The notes under the pieces are model-generated. The model was not told where the DNA came from. It worked only from the letters and a program-made list of their open reading frames with translations, and did not search any database. Both the position numbers and the translations under genes were made by a program. A stretch of DNA of 40,076 bases, from assembly GCA_009774245.1 (NCBI GenBank), contig VSNM01000021.1:1-40076 (forward strand), read 5' to 3'. Shown here one piece after another: positions 24,924 to 33,117 of this stretch. How positions within the stretch are numbered: the first letter of the stretch is position 1; each line of letters opens with the position of its first letter. The stretch is from Lachnospiraceae bacterium (GTDB lineage Bacteria > Bacillota > Clostridia > Lachnospirales > Lachnospiraceae).

Positions 24924-25532
24924 CTAATCCTCTTTGTCCTCCGCCGCATCAGCCCTGTCTGTGATCACCTTGTCAATCAGGCCATACTGCATTGCTTCCT
25001 CTGCCGACTTCCAATTATCGCGCTCCGTATCCGCCGCGATCACATCATACGGCTGCCCGCAGTTCTCCGCCAGAATGCTGTTTAATTTCTGCTTGGTACG
25101 CAGAATATGTTTGGCGGCAATCTCGATCTCGGTCGCCTGTCCCTGTGCCCCGCCAAGCGGCTGATGAATCATAATCTCCGCATTGGTAAGCGCGAGACGC
25201 TTGCCCTTCGTGCCACCTGCCAGGAGAAACGCGCCCATGCTCGCCGCCATTCCGATACAGATCGTCGACACATCACACTTGATATACCGCATCGTATCAT
25301 AGATCGCCATGCCCGCTGTGACAGAACCTCCCGGACTGTTGATATAGAGCTGAATATCCTTCTCCGGGTCCTCAGCCTCCAAAAACAACAGCTGTGCCAC
25401 TGTGAGACTTGCTGTTGTCTCATTTACTTCCTCACCTAAGAATATAATGCGCTCCTTCAAAAGTCTGGAATAAATATCGTAGGAACGCTCCCCCCGACTT
25501 GTCTGTTCTATGACATATGGTACTAAACTCAT
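24924..25532 (-). CDS. clpP: ATP-dependent Clp protease proteolytic subunit
   Basis: This is the tetradecameric serine peptidase of the ClpXP/ClpCP machines. At 202 residues it begins MSLVPYVIEQTSRGERSYDI. The active site is visible: Ser in GMAASMGAFLL near residue 98, His in MIHQPLGG near 123, and Asp in the C-terminal third. CGGAGG lies 9 nt before the ATG. It lies between tig and clpX; a promoter inside the tig terminator region lets it be transcribed separately from tig. Confidence 0.97.
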   Translation of the reverse strand: MSLVPYVIEQTSRGERSYDIYSRLLKERIIFLGEEVNETTASLTVAQLLFLEAEDPEKDIQLYINSPGGSVTAGMAIYDTMRYIKCDVSTICIGMAASMGAFLLAGGTKGKRLALTNAEIMIHQPLGGAQGQATEIEIAAKHILRTKQKLNSILAENCGQPYDVIAADTERDNWKSAEEAMQYGLIDKVITDRADAAEDKED

Positions 25533-25589
25533 GAATTTTACCTCCGCTTTGTATACTAAAATAATAAATAGCAGACATTATTCAGATTC

Positions 25590-25618
25590 AGTATAACGCA
25601 AATATAATAATTGTGCAA
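25590..25618 (-). promoter_or_regulatory. Promoter of clpP-clpX
   Basis: The minus strand reads TTGCAC (25618-25613), 17 bp, then TATACT (25595-25590). It overlaps the hairpin at the end of tig. Confidence 0.6.
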
Positions 25619-25641
25619 ACAATATGCACAATTATTATATT
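25601..25641. terminator. Long hairpin between tig and clpP
   Basis: A perfect 17-bp stem (25601-25617 with 25625-25641) has a 7-nt loop. The stem base is A/T-rich, and a run of seven T/A flanks it on the tig-proximal side. It is a plausible tig terminator, although the T run downstream on the minus strand is short. Confidence 0.7.
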
Positions 25642-25665
25642 TTTTTAATATATTACATCTTTATT

Positions 25666-26952
25666 CTATTTTTCTACCGCGTTTTCTACTACAAAATCCA
25701 AAGCCTTTCTGATACTGATATCCTCCCTGATTGACCTTCGCTCATACTCGTTGATTATCCCTGTGAGCTTCTCCTCCGTCATCTGGTAAGCCTCTGCCAT
25801 CTTCTTGATCTCTTCATTGTACTCTTCATCGCTGGTCTCGATGCCCTCGGCCTTTGCAACTGCCTCAAGCACCAGCCTTGACTTGATCTTCTGCTCTGCC
25901 TGTGGTTTTAACTGCTCCAGGAGCGCTGCCTTCGTGAGACCTGTAAACTGATAATACTGCTCGATCGAGATACCCTGCATCTGGATTCTCTGCGCAAAGT
26001 CCTCTGCCATCGAGTTCTGCTGTGTCTCTAGCATCGCCTCCGGAATGTCCATCTGCGCATCCTCAACAATCTGCTCGATCAATTTTTCTTCCTTTACAGC
26101 CCTTGCCTCATCTTCCTTCTCTTTGGTCAGAGTCGCCTTCACATCTTCCCTGTATTCTGCCAGCGTGTCAAACTCAGACACCTCGCTCGCAAACTCATCA
26201 TCAAGCTCCGGCAGCTCCTTCTGCTTGATCTCCCTGATCGTGCACTTAAATACAGCAGGCTTTCCGGCCAGCGTAGATTCCTGATAATCCTCGGGGAATG
26301 TCACATTGATCTCCACTTCCTTGTCAATCTCAGCGCCGATCAGCTGCTCCTCGAATCCCGGAATAAATGTATCAGAGCCGATCGTCAGCGGATAATTCTC
26401 GCTCTTTCCGCCCTCAAAAGCCTCTCCGTCCACAAAGCCTTCAAAGTCAAGCACTGTCATATCGCCGTCCCTGACAGCCCTGTCCGTGACAGAGATTGTC
26501 CGGGCATTGTTCTCCCGCTCTTTTTCAATCGCTTCGTCGATCTCCTCGTCCGTGACGGATATGTCTGCCTTCTCAACCTCAATTCCCTTGTACTTTCCAA
26601 GCGTCACATCCGGCTTTAACGCAACCTCAGCGGTAAATATGAAGGGCTTCCCGGCCTCTGCCTGTACGACATCAATCGTCGGGCGCGACACGATCGCCTC
26701 CGTACACTCGTCCACAGCTTTCGCGTAAGTCGGGGGGATAACCATATTGGCGGCGTCCTCATAGAAAATCTCTTTGCCGTACATCTGTTCTATCATCTTG
26801 CGGGGCACCTTGCCTTTGCGAAATCCCGGAATACTCAGCTTATTCTTGCTCTTCTGATAAGCCTTCTCGATCGCCTGCTCAAAATCCTCAGCTGACGCTT
26901 CTATCGTAAGCCTCGCCATATTTCCTTCTAATTTTTCTACCTGTAAACTCAT
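25666..26952 (-). CDS. tig: Trigger factor
   Basis: This ribosome-bound chaperone and prolyl isomerase receives nascent chains. The 428-residue protein has the N-terminal ribosome-binding domain with the signature IPGFRKGKVPR near residue 43, a central FKBP-type domain (about 150-235; DGDMTVLDFEGFVDG, FIPGFEEQLIGA) and the helical C-terminal chaperone domain. The start MSLQVEK follows AAGGAGGAAACG. Fifteen upstream in-frame codons, encoded by a short tandem duplication, are not expected to be translated. It heads the tig-clpP-clpX-lon group. Confidence 0.96.
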   Translation of the reverse strand: MSLQVEKLEGNMARLTIEASAEDFEQAIEKAYQKSKNKLSIPGFRKGKVPRKMIEQMYGKEIFYEDAANMVIPPTYAKAVDECTEAIVSRPTIDVVQAEAGKPFIFTAEVALKPDVTLGKYKGIEVEKADISVTDEEIDEAIEKERENNARTISVTDRAVRDGDMTVLDFEGFVDGEAFEGGKSENYPLTIGSDTFIPGFEEQLIGAEIDKEVEINVTFPEDYQESTLAGKPAVFKCTIREIKQKELPELDDEFASEVSEFDTLAEYREDVKATLTKEKEDEARAVKEEKLIEQIVEDAQMDIPEAMLETQQNSMAEDFAQRIQMQGISIEQYYQFTGLTKAALLEQLKPQAEQKIKSRLVLEAVAKAEGIETSDEEYNEEIKKMAEAYQMTEEKLTGIINEYERRSIREDISIRKALDFVVENAVEK

Positions 26953-26969
26953 CTGTTTCGTTTCCTCCT

Positions 26970-26997
26970 TGCATATCATGCAATGCATATCATGCAA
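26970..26997 (-). repeat. 14-bp tandem duplication in the tig leader
   Basis: TGCATATCATGCAA occurs twice in direct succession (26970-26983, 26984-26997). Each unit is nearly palindromic. The array touches the trigger factor ribosome-binding site. Confidence 0.8.
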
Positions 26998-27062
26998 TCA
27001 TGCCTGCCATGAATATATTTTTAATTTTATCTCTATCAGTATACAGTCCGTACACTGCCCCC

Positions 27063-27087
27063 TGTAACTATTCATTAGACAGTTACA
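27063..27087 (-). other. Small hairpin in the tig 5' leader
   Basis: TGTAACT (27063-27069) pairs with AGTTACA (27081-27087). It lies a few bases downstream of the predicted tig transcription start. Confidence 0.5.
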
Positions 27088-27097
27088 CTCGTTTCTC

Positions 27098-27126
27098 ATT
27101 ATATCATAGGCTTGATAAAAATGAAA
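27098..27126 (-). promoter_or_regulatory. Promoter of tig
   Basis: The minus strand has a perfect TATAAT (27103-27098) with an upstream TG in extended -10 spacing. A weak TTTCAT lies 17 bp before it. The leader is about 135 nt. Confidence 0.72.
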
Positions 27127-27152
27127 GAAAAATTTTTAAAACTTCAAAAACT

Positions 27153-27191
27153 TCAAAAAAAACGGGATGCGCTGTTAAACCGCATCCCGTT
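27153..27191 (-). terminator. Terminator of the spore-protein gene
   Basis: AACGGGATGCG and CGCATCCCGTT form an 11-bp stem (27161-27171 with 27181-27191). It is followed on the minus strand by a run of eight T. Confidence 0.93.
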
Positions 27192-27209
27192 CTGCCCTTT
27201 GGCACTGTC

Positions 27210-27413
27210 TTATTTAATAGACTCCTCGTAGCTCTTTACCATTCTACGAACCATCTCGCCGCCGATGCTTCCTGCCTCGCGCGATGTGAGATCACCGTTG
27301 TAACCTTCCTTTAAGTTTACACCGAGCTCTGACGCTACCTCTGTCTTGAAGCGATCCATTGCCGCCTTTGCCTCTGGAACTTCTACTCTGTTTGATCTAC
27401 TCTGTGATGCCAT
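27210..27413 (-). CDS. Small acid-soluble spore protein, alpha/beta type
   Basis: This DNA-coating protein of the dormant spore protects DNA and is degraded at germination. The 67 residues carry the family hallmarks: RVEVPEAKAAMDRFKTEVA, then the GPR-protease-type region ASELGVNL, and the second signature LTSREAGSIGGEMVRRMV. AACGGAGG precedes the ATG. It is monocistronic, with a forespore-type promoter and a strong terminator. Its presence is direct evidence for an endospore former. Confidence 0.96.
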   Translation of the reverse strand: MASQSRSNRVEVPEAKAAMDRFKTEVASELGVNLKEGYNGDLTSREAGSIGGEMVRRMVKSYEESIK

Positions 27414-27497
27414 AATTTTTTACCTCCGTTAATCAATTTTTGCTCTCTATAACTAATCTATTTTGAAAGACAAGCTTTTTGTCGCTTATCTTAATCC

Positions 27498-27526
27498 TAG
27501 TATTAACGGAGTGAAAAGTTTTATGA
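27498..27526 (-). promoter_or_regulatory. Sigma-G/F-like promoter of the spore-protein gene
   Basis: The minus strand reads TCATA (27526-27522), 17 bp, then AATACTA (27504-27498). This is close to the forespore pattern G-H-A-T-R / C-A-T-N-N-T-A, with one mismatch in each box. Confidence 0.55.
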
Positions 27527-27569
27527 ATGGTAGTTTTTTACTAAACTGTCATTTTATTTCAGACTGATT

Positions 27570-28655
27570 TTAAATGCCTTTAAAATTACGGTAAATGCGC
27601 ATAAACACGCGGATGATATCCGGATCGAAGATACTTCCCGCCTTCTCCTGCATATATGTAAGTGTCTGGTCGAGCGGTATCGGCTTCTTGTAACGCCGCT
27701 CGCTGATCATAGCGTCAAACACATCCACCACCTTTACAATGCGGGCCGAGAGCGGTATCGCATCACCCTTCAGCCCTTTGGGATAACCGGAGCCATCCCA
27801 GCACTCGTGATGATACCATGCGATATCAATCGCCATATCGATAAAATCATTGGTCTCCACGCCCTCATAAATTTCAATCAGCGTCTTTGCACCAAGCTCC
27901 GCATGGGTGCTCATAATTTTTCGTTCCCCCTCATCCAAAGGTGCGTTTTTGAGCAGGAGCGAATCTGGTATCATGAGTTTACCGATGTCATGCAGTCCCG
28001 AGCTGGACTCAATCGTATCAATAAAGTCATCTGTCACTTCCTCCTCAAATTTCGGGTAAAGCTGCATTCCCTCCGCGAGAATCCGGCTGTTGTACAATAT
28101 ATTTGTGTAATGGGAACCCGACACGTTCTCCTTGCTTTCCACAAGTCTTGCCAACGCCGTCATGATATTTTTCTGTTCGAGCCGAAGCTTCTCCATCTGA
28201 CGTGCAACCACCAGATTCAGCTGCCTGTTGTTCTCCTCCAGATCCTTCTGCATCGTATAGATCTTCAAGTGGGTGGAGATGCGCATCTCTACCTCCGTCT
28301 TGTCAAAAGGTTTCGGAATATAATCGACTGCCCCAAGTTCAAATCCCTTGCTGAGATCTGAGGCTGAATCCATGGCCGATATAAAAATGACGGGGATGTC
28401 CTTTGTATACGGATCATTTTTCAACATGGAGCAAAATGTAAATCCATCCGTCTCAGGCATGGAAATATCTGACAAAATCAGCCGCGGCAGGACCTCACAG
28501 TCCTCGATGATCTCCAGTGCTTCCTTTACGCTCTGTGCCAGAAGCGCCTGATACCCCATATTCTTGATAATTTCCTCGAGAATGATCAGATTGACCTCCA
28601 CATCATCGACCACAAGTATTTTAATATCATCGTCATTCTGTGATGTACTATTCAT
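27570..28655 (-). CDS. Response regulator with HD-GYP domain (probable c-di-GMP phosphodiesterase)
   Basis: The N-terminal receiver (about 10-130) has ILVVDD, the phospho-acceptor region LILSDISMPETDG and the KPF lysine. A short coiled coil links it to an HD-GYP domain with LHDIGKL, HAELG, YHHECWDGSGYPKGLKG and VVDVFDAM, all canonical. RpfG-type proteins of this build hydrolyse c-di-GMP. The ATG at 28655 (361 residues) is chosen over an in-frame TTG inside the preceding kinase gene. It is last in the chemotaxis-like operon, 46 bp after the kinase, so its receiver is the obvious phosphoryl acceptor. No GGDEF cyclase is in the window. Confidence 0.9.
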   Translation of the reverse strand: MNSTSQNDDDIKILVVDDVEVNLIILEEIIKNMGYQALLAQSVKEALEIIEDCEVLPRLILSDISMPETDGFTFCSMLKNDPYTKDIPVIFISAMDSASDLSKGFELGAVDYIPKPFDKTEVEMRISTHLKIYTMQKDLEENNRQLNLVVARQMEKLRLEQKNIMTALARLVESKENVSGSHYTNILYNSRILAEGMQLYPKFEEEVTDDFIDTIESSSGLHDIGKLMIPDSLLLKNAPLDEGERKIMSTHAELGAKTLIEIYEGVETNDFIDMAIDIAWYHHECWDGSGYPKGLKGDAIPLSARIVKVVDVFDAMISERRYKKPIPLDQTLTYMQEKAGSIFDPDIIRVFMRIYRNFKGI

Positions 28656-28701
28656 ACGATCCCCCAAACTCCTTTCATTCCCAGGGCTTTGATCACAAAG
28701 A

Positions 28702-30162
28702 TTATATCTCAAAGCCTTCGATCTCAAGCATCAACTGTTCTTTTACCTTCTGCACGTACTCCCTCGCCTTATCGCAGTCAGACTTCCTGATGGCCATTTC
28801 CATCCGGAAGGTCAGGCGCTGCAAATCCTTTGAGCCTTTGCTGACCAGCTGTTTTAAAGATGTCGCAAAGCTCTCCGCCTTCTGCCAGTTCTCCATGTCC
28901 ATGCTGATGTTTAGCTTCTCAAAGTATTTCTTCAACTCCCTGATGTTGATATCACTTCCCAGCTCATTCATCAAATCCTGTTCTCCTGCTATCTTATTGA
29001 GATTGTTGGAATATTTCCATTTCCTGATAGAAGGCTCCTGCTCTGCACTGTCCTGTGTCTGCTCGGTCTTTAACCTGATCGTAAAGGAGAACGTGGAACC
29101 TTTTCCCTTCTCACCGTCAGCCCAGACCTTACCGTGCATCATGGTCACAAGCTCCCTCGTGATGGCAAGCCCCAGTCCTGTGCCGCCATACTTTCTGGTG
29201 ATGGACGCATCTGCCTGTGAAAAACTCTTGAAGAGCTTATCCTTATCCTCCGGTGAAAGCCCGATACCGGTATCCACCACCATGAAAAAAAGCTCCACCT
29301 CATCATTGATCCTTGTATTCAAGGCGATCTCGATGCCGACATACCCCTGCTCCGTGAATTTGACCGCATTGGACACAAGATTGTTCAAGATCTGTGTCAG
29401 CCGCAGCTCGTCACCGATCACCTTGTCAGGAACCTCCTGTGCGACATTGAGCGTAAACCGAAGCCCTTTTCTCATCGTGAGCATATTGAACATCTTTTCC
29501 ATCCTCGATATAAAATCGTAGAAAGAAAAAGGCTTCTCGTCAATCTGAAACTTGCCCGCCTCAAGCTTGGAGAAGTCCAGAATGTTGTTGATGATCCCCT
29601 CCATGGTCGTACAGCAGTCCAGAATCATCTTGAGATAATTTGTCTTCTGAAAATCCTGCTCCTGCTCCATCAGAATCTCCGCATGCCCCTTAATCCCGTT
29701 TACCGGTGTCCGCAACTCATGTGTGACGTTTGCCACAAAAGCGTCCCTCGCCTTCATAGATTCCTGCATCTGTATGGTAGTCTCCTCCACCTTCCTGATG
29801 CTTTCCTTGTATCTCGTCATATCCACCGCGGTACAGATCATGACCTCCACGCCGTCAAAAACACACGACACCACCTTGATCTCCACAGGAAAACAGGTTT
29901 TGTTCTTTCGGTACAGCACCGTCTCGATCACTTCCATATCCTTGTATTCATCGGCGAGCTCAATGTGATTGCCGACAATCGCAAATACATTCTGGATCAA
30001 CTCTCCGATATATACGCCTGTAAGTTCGCCCGCACTGTAACCTGTAAGCTCAAAAAGCCTGTCATTGCAGTATTCGATGCATCCGCTGGAATCATACCTG
30101 ATGATACATTCCTGACTGTGATTCAAAATAAAATAAAAAAATTCCTCCCGGTTTTTTTGCAT
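28702..30162 (-). CDS. Soluble PAS-domain histidine kinase with HPt-like tail
   Basis: The 486-residue cytoplasmic kinase has no membrane helix. A PAS domain (about 8-118; IIRYDSSGCIEYCN, ELTGYSAGEL) is followed by HisKA with His148 in NVTHELRTPVNG. A HATPase_c domain follows, with the N box ILNNLVSNAVKFT, G1 DTGIGLS and G2 YGGTGLGLAI. Residues 386-486 form an extra helical domain resembling an HPt module, but the site that should be His reads ATSLK (Thr434). The start codon directly follows the cheW stop, so the two are coupled. It may replace CheA as the kinase of this cluster. Confidence 0.9.
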   Translation of the reverse strand: MQKNREEFFYFILNHSQECIIRYDSSGCIEYCNDRLFELTGYSAGELTGVYIGELIQNVFAIVGNHIELADEYKDMEVIETVLYRKNKTCFPVEIKVVSCVFDGVEVMICTAVDMTRYKESIRKVEETTIQMQESMKARDAFVANVTHELRTPVNGIKGHAEILMEQEQDFQKTNYLKMILDCCTTMEGIINNILDFSKLEAGKFQIDEKPFSFYDFISRMEKMFNMLTMRKGLRFTLNVAQEVPDKVIGDELRLTQILNNLVSNAVKFTEQGYVGIEIALNTRINDEVELFFMVVDTGIGLSPEDKDKLFKSFSQADASITRKYGGTGLGLAITRELVTMMHGKVWADGEKGKGSTFSFTIRLKTEQTQDSAEQEPSIRKWKYSNNLNKIAGEQDLMNELGSDINIRELKKYFEKLNISMDMENWQKAESFATSLKQLVSKGSKDLQRLTFRMEMAIRKSDCDKAREYVQKVKEQLMLEIEGFEI

Positions 30163-30678
30163 TTATTCTTCCTCTTCCTCTTCCTGCTTCTCCGTAAAAT
30201 CAAGAGAATCGTCACTTAGAAGTTTGACTGGATCAAGCAAAAGCTTGACACTGTCGCCAACCTTTCCGATTCCACGAATAAATTTTGCCTGTGCATTTGT
30301 CTTGGACACATTCGGCGGCGGCAGAATATCTTCGCCCTCGATTGATACCACCTCTGAAATCGTCTCAACAATCAACCCTACCGTAACCCCCTGAACCTCC
30401 ACAACAATAATGCAGGTCCGGTCGCTATACTCAAAAGGAACCTTTCCAAACCGGTCTGCCACATCGATCACTGGTATGATCTTACCTCTCAGGTTAATTA
30501 ACCCCTTAATAAAATGTTCCACTTCAGGGATGGGCGCTATCTGCTGCATCTGTATGATCTCACTTACATACTGAAGTTCTATCCCAAAAACATCATTTCC
30601 GATACAGAACGTCATATATTTTCCCTGACGGGTATCCTCCTGCTCTACAGCTTCGAGTGCTTCTGTTTTTTCTTCCAT
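30163..30678 (-). CDS. cheW: CheW-like coupling protein
   Basis: This SH3-like adaptor normally links chemoreceptors to CheA. The 171 residues include FCIGNDVFGIELQYVSEI, the receptor-contacting segment IPEVEHFIKGLINLRGKIIPVID and VGLIVETISEVV. The N-terminal 18 residues and an acidic tail of consecutive Glu codons are additions to the usual domain; the tail comes from a short TTC/CTC microsatellite-like stretch. In this operon its partner kinase is a PAS kinase, not CheA, so it may dock another signalling protein or the distant receptors. Confidence 0.93.
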   Translation of the reverse strand: MEEKTEALEAVEQEDTRQGKYMTFCIGNDVFGIELQYVSEIIQMQQIAPIPEVEHFIKGLINLRGKIIPVIDVADRFGKVPFEYSDRTCIIVVEVQGVTVGLIVETISEVVSIEGEDILPPPNVSKTNAQAKFIRGIGKVGDSVKLLLDPVKLLSDDSLDFTEKQEEEEEE

Positions 30679-30709
30679 GTCAAATCGTCCCCCTTATCTC
30701 TTCATGATA

Positions 30710-31108
30710 TTAATGCGAAGTTAATCCAAGCTTTTCCAGTGTGCCCCTCAGTTTCTCCACATCAATCGGTTTCGCACAGTACACTGTGCACCCAAGCTCA
30801 AATGCTTTTTTGACATTTTTCTCCTCGTTGAGCGCCGTCGTCATAATCACTTTTGCCTGCTGATCCGGCGCTACATGATGCTCTCTCTCAATGTCACGTA
30901 TATTTTTGAGTGCCTGATAGCCGTCCATGACCGGCATCATCACATCCAGGCAGATCAAGTCATATGGCTCTTCCTCCTCGAGCGCCATCATAAAGGCATC
31001 GATCGCCTCCATGCCGTCAACAGTCACATCACACTCGCCGTACTCAGACAAAAATTTTAAGATTGCCTTTCTGCTGGCAAAATCATCTTCCGCTATCAAT
31101 ATTCTCAT
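30710..31108 (-). CDS. CheY-like single-domain response regulator
   Basis: The 132-residue stand-alone receiver has all functional residues: acidic pocket Asp8/Asp9 (ILIAEDD), phospho-acceptor Asp55 (CLDVMMPVMDG), the Thr pair near 90 (VIMTTA) and Lys113 (CAKP). An insertion of Glu residues precedes beta-3. It sits between cheB and cheW, with spacings of 24 and 31 bp. It is either a CheY that speaks to the motor or an intermediate carrier within the operon. Confidence 0.92.
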   Translation of the reverse strand: MRILIAEDDFASRKAILKFLSEYGECDVTVDGMEAIDAFMMALEEEEPYDLICLDVMMPVMDGYQALKNIRDIEREHHVAPDQQAKVIMTTALNEEKNVKKAFELGCTVYCAKPIDVEKLRGTLEKLGLTSH

Positions 31109-31132
31109 AATCGTCTCCTATCCTTCCTTACA

Positions 31133-32161
31133 TTACTGCCGCTTATCCAGCAGATAATATATTTTCTGTGCAATCTGTTCCAGTGGGACCTGCCATTTGA
31201 CTGCCCCGATTTCGTAGGCCACTTTGGGCATCCCATATACGATACACGTCTTCTCATCCTGTCCTATCGTGCGGGCGCCTGCATTTTTCATGGCCAACAG
31301 CCCCTTGGCGCCGTCGCTCCCCATCCCGGTCATCAACACGCCAATCGCATCCTCTCCGGCAACACGCGCCACCGACTCAAAGAGCGCATCCACTGACGGA
31401 CAATGGCCAGTTACCCTCGGCCCATGCTTACACTCCACCTGATATCTGCCATTGACCTTCACAATGCGCATCTGCTTATTTCCCGGAGCCAGCAGAATCT
31501 GCCCCTGTTTCACCACGTCTCCGGACACAGCTTCCTTCACTGACACCTCACCTTCACCATCCAGCCGGTGCGCGTACATCTGGGTATAGCCTTCCGGCAT
31601 ATGCTGTACCATCACAATGCCGGGGATATCCTTCCTGAGTCCCCGCACAACGGTGGCGATCGCCTCTGTCCCTCCTGTCGAGGCGCCGATCGCGATAATG
31701 GATGTCGCAACCTCGGTTCCACTGCCCGCATTTCGAAATGTGTGTGGTACTGCCAGTACAGGCATTCTCTTCGCGACGGCAAGCCACTCCCCGCCAGCAG
31801 CCTTCCTGAGACGGCCGCAGATATTTTCATGTGCCAGCACCTCATAATTGTCCCCGCAGGCGATAAAATCCTTCGCGCCGGCGCGGTAGGCTTCATCCTC
31901 GAACTGACGCTCTGCTATGACAAGAGTCGCAATGCTTCTCTGCGGCATAAGCTTACCCAGAAAAACAATCCCCGACATCCTTGGCAGATCATGACACAAA
32001 AGCATCACATCCGGACTGCACTCTATGATTTTATCCCTTGCAGTATAGGCATTGTTTGCCTCAGCCACCACATCGAGCTCCTGGTCCGCATTGAGAATTC
32101 CGCAAAGATGCCTCCTCATTTCAAGATTTCCTACCACCAATAACACCTTTAGTTTTTCCAT
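31133..32161 (-). CDS. cheB: CheB-type methylesterase with degenerate receiver domain
   Basis: The C-terminal esterase/deamidase domain is intact: Ser161 in AIGASTGGTEA, His187 in VQHMPEG and Asp283 in MGSDGAKG form the catalytic triad. The N-terminal receiver keeps its fold but not its chemistry. The phospho-acceptor is Cys56 (LLCHDLPRMSG), the acidic pair is replaced by Gly11-Asn12 (VVGNLEM), and the conserved Lys is lost (FIACGDN). Phosphorylation control is therefore not expected. The ATG at 32161 lies 7 nt after GGGGGGAG; a start six codons upstream is part of that region. It follows cheR by 29 bp. Confidence 0.93.
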   Translation of the reverse strand: MEKLKVLLVVGNLEMRRHLCGILNADQELDVVAEANNAYTARDKIIECSPDVMLLCHDLPRMSGIVFLGKLMPQRSIATLVIAERQFEDEAYRAGAKDFIACGDNYEVLAHENICGRLRKAAGGEWLAVAKRMPVLAVPHTFRNAGSGTEVATSIIAIGASTGGTEAIATVVRGLRKDIPGIVMVQHMPEGYTQMYAHRLDGEGEVSVKEAVSGDVVKQGQILLAPGNKQMRIVKVNGRYQVECKHGPRVTGHCPSVDALFESVARVAGEDAIGVLMTGMGSDGAKGLLAMKNAGARTIGQDEKTCIVYGMPKVAYEIGAVKWQVPLEQIAQKIYYLLDKRQ

Positions 32162-32190
32162 CTCTAATCTCCCCCCCATATAGCCATGAC

Positions 32191-32994
32191 CTACTTTCTG
32201 TATATGGAAGGTCTTACATATCGGAATTGGGTATTATTCTGCCCCATGGACTCTGTTGAACCGATAAAAAGGTATCCGCCTGGCGCCATTTTCTCATAAA
32301 TGTTGTTCAGCAGCCGCTCCTTGGTCGGTTCATCAAAATAAATCATGACATTTCTGATAAACACCACTTGAAGCGGTTTTTTAAAAGGCAGTGGATTCAT
32401 CAGGTTGAGCCGCCGGAACAGCACCTCCCTTTTGAGCTCATCCTTCACCCGATATTCTTCCTGATTGATCTGTTTGAAAAACCTGCGCACATACTGATGC
32501 GGCAGCTGCTCCACGGAATTTTTGGCATAGACACCTCTCACGGCCTTCTCGAGGACCTTCGTGTCAATATCCGTGGCGAGAATCCTGGTATCCCATTCCG
32601 CCTGCTCCAGTCCCAGAAAATCTTTACAAAGCATTGCCAGCGTGTATGGCTCCTCCCCTGTCGAGGATGCGGCACACCAGATATGCCAGTCCTTTGTTTT
32701 TTCCGTGCATCTTTTTAGTTCAGGAAAAACCTCTTCTTTCAAAAAAATAAACTGCTCATACTCCCTCCAGAAGTACGTATGGTTCGTCGTAAGGGCATTC
32801 ATCAGATCTTCCGCCTCAGGTCCGGTCGGAAATTTTTCCACGCGGTCCATAAACGCATCATATGAGCTGTAACCCTTTCTCTGCATATAACTATCAAGCC
32901 TTCCCTGAACCAAAACCTTTTTTTCATTTAAGTTGATGCCAGCCTTATTTTTCACATACGCTGCCACTCTTTGAAACTCATGTTCTGTTATCAT
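32191..32994 (-). CDS. cheR: Chemotaxis methyltransferase CheR
   Basis: It transfers methyl groups from S-adenosylmethionine to glutamates of receptors. The 267-residue protein has the helical N-terminal domain (VKNKAGINLNEKKVLVQGRL), the conserved LTTNHTYFWRE segment and the SAM-binding core WCAASSTGEEPYTLAM. ATDID, FIRNVMIYFD and LFIGSTESM follow. It heads the operon behind a consensus promoter. Its methyl-accepting target is not encoded in the window. Confidence 0.95.
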   Translation of the reverse strand: MITEHEFQRVAAYVKNKAGINLNEKKVLVQGRLDSYMQRKGYSSYDAFMDRVEKFPTGPEAEDLMNALTTNHTYFWREYEQFIFLKEEVFPELKRCTEKTKDWHIWCAASSTGEEPYTLAMLCKDFLGLEQAEWDTRILATDIDTKVLEKAVRGVYAKNSVEQLPHQYVRRFFKQINQEEYRVKDELKREVLFRRLNLMNPLPFKKPLQVVFIRNVMIYFDEPTKERLLNNIYEKMAPGGYLFIGSTESMGQNNTQFRYVRPSIYRK

Positions 32995-33058
32995 TTGAGA
33001 AACCTTCTATCCGCTTGATTTTAATATAATATTGATATAATTATGCATTATATTTTTG

Positions 33059-33087
33059 ATTATAACATTGGATTCATAAGTTGTCAA
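33059..33087 (-). promoter_or_regulatory. Consensus sigma-A promoter of the che operon
   Basis: The minus strand reads TTGACA (33087-33082), exactly 17 bp, then TATAAT (33064-33059), about 65 bp before cheR. The housekeeping-type boxes argue against control by the motility factor sigma-D/FliA. Confidence 0.92.
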
Positions 33088-33117
33088 AATTTTTACGATT
33101 ATTCAAAAAATAATAAT

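Noticed and set aside
25601..25641. Small RNA gene between tig and clpP
   Set aside because: The hairpin is better explained as a terminator overlapping the clpP promoter; no separate promoter for an RNA is evident.
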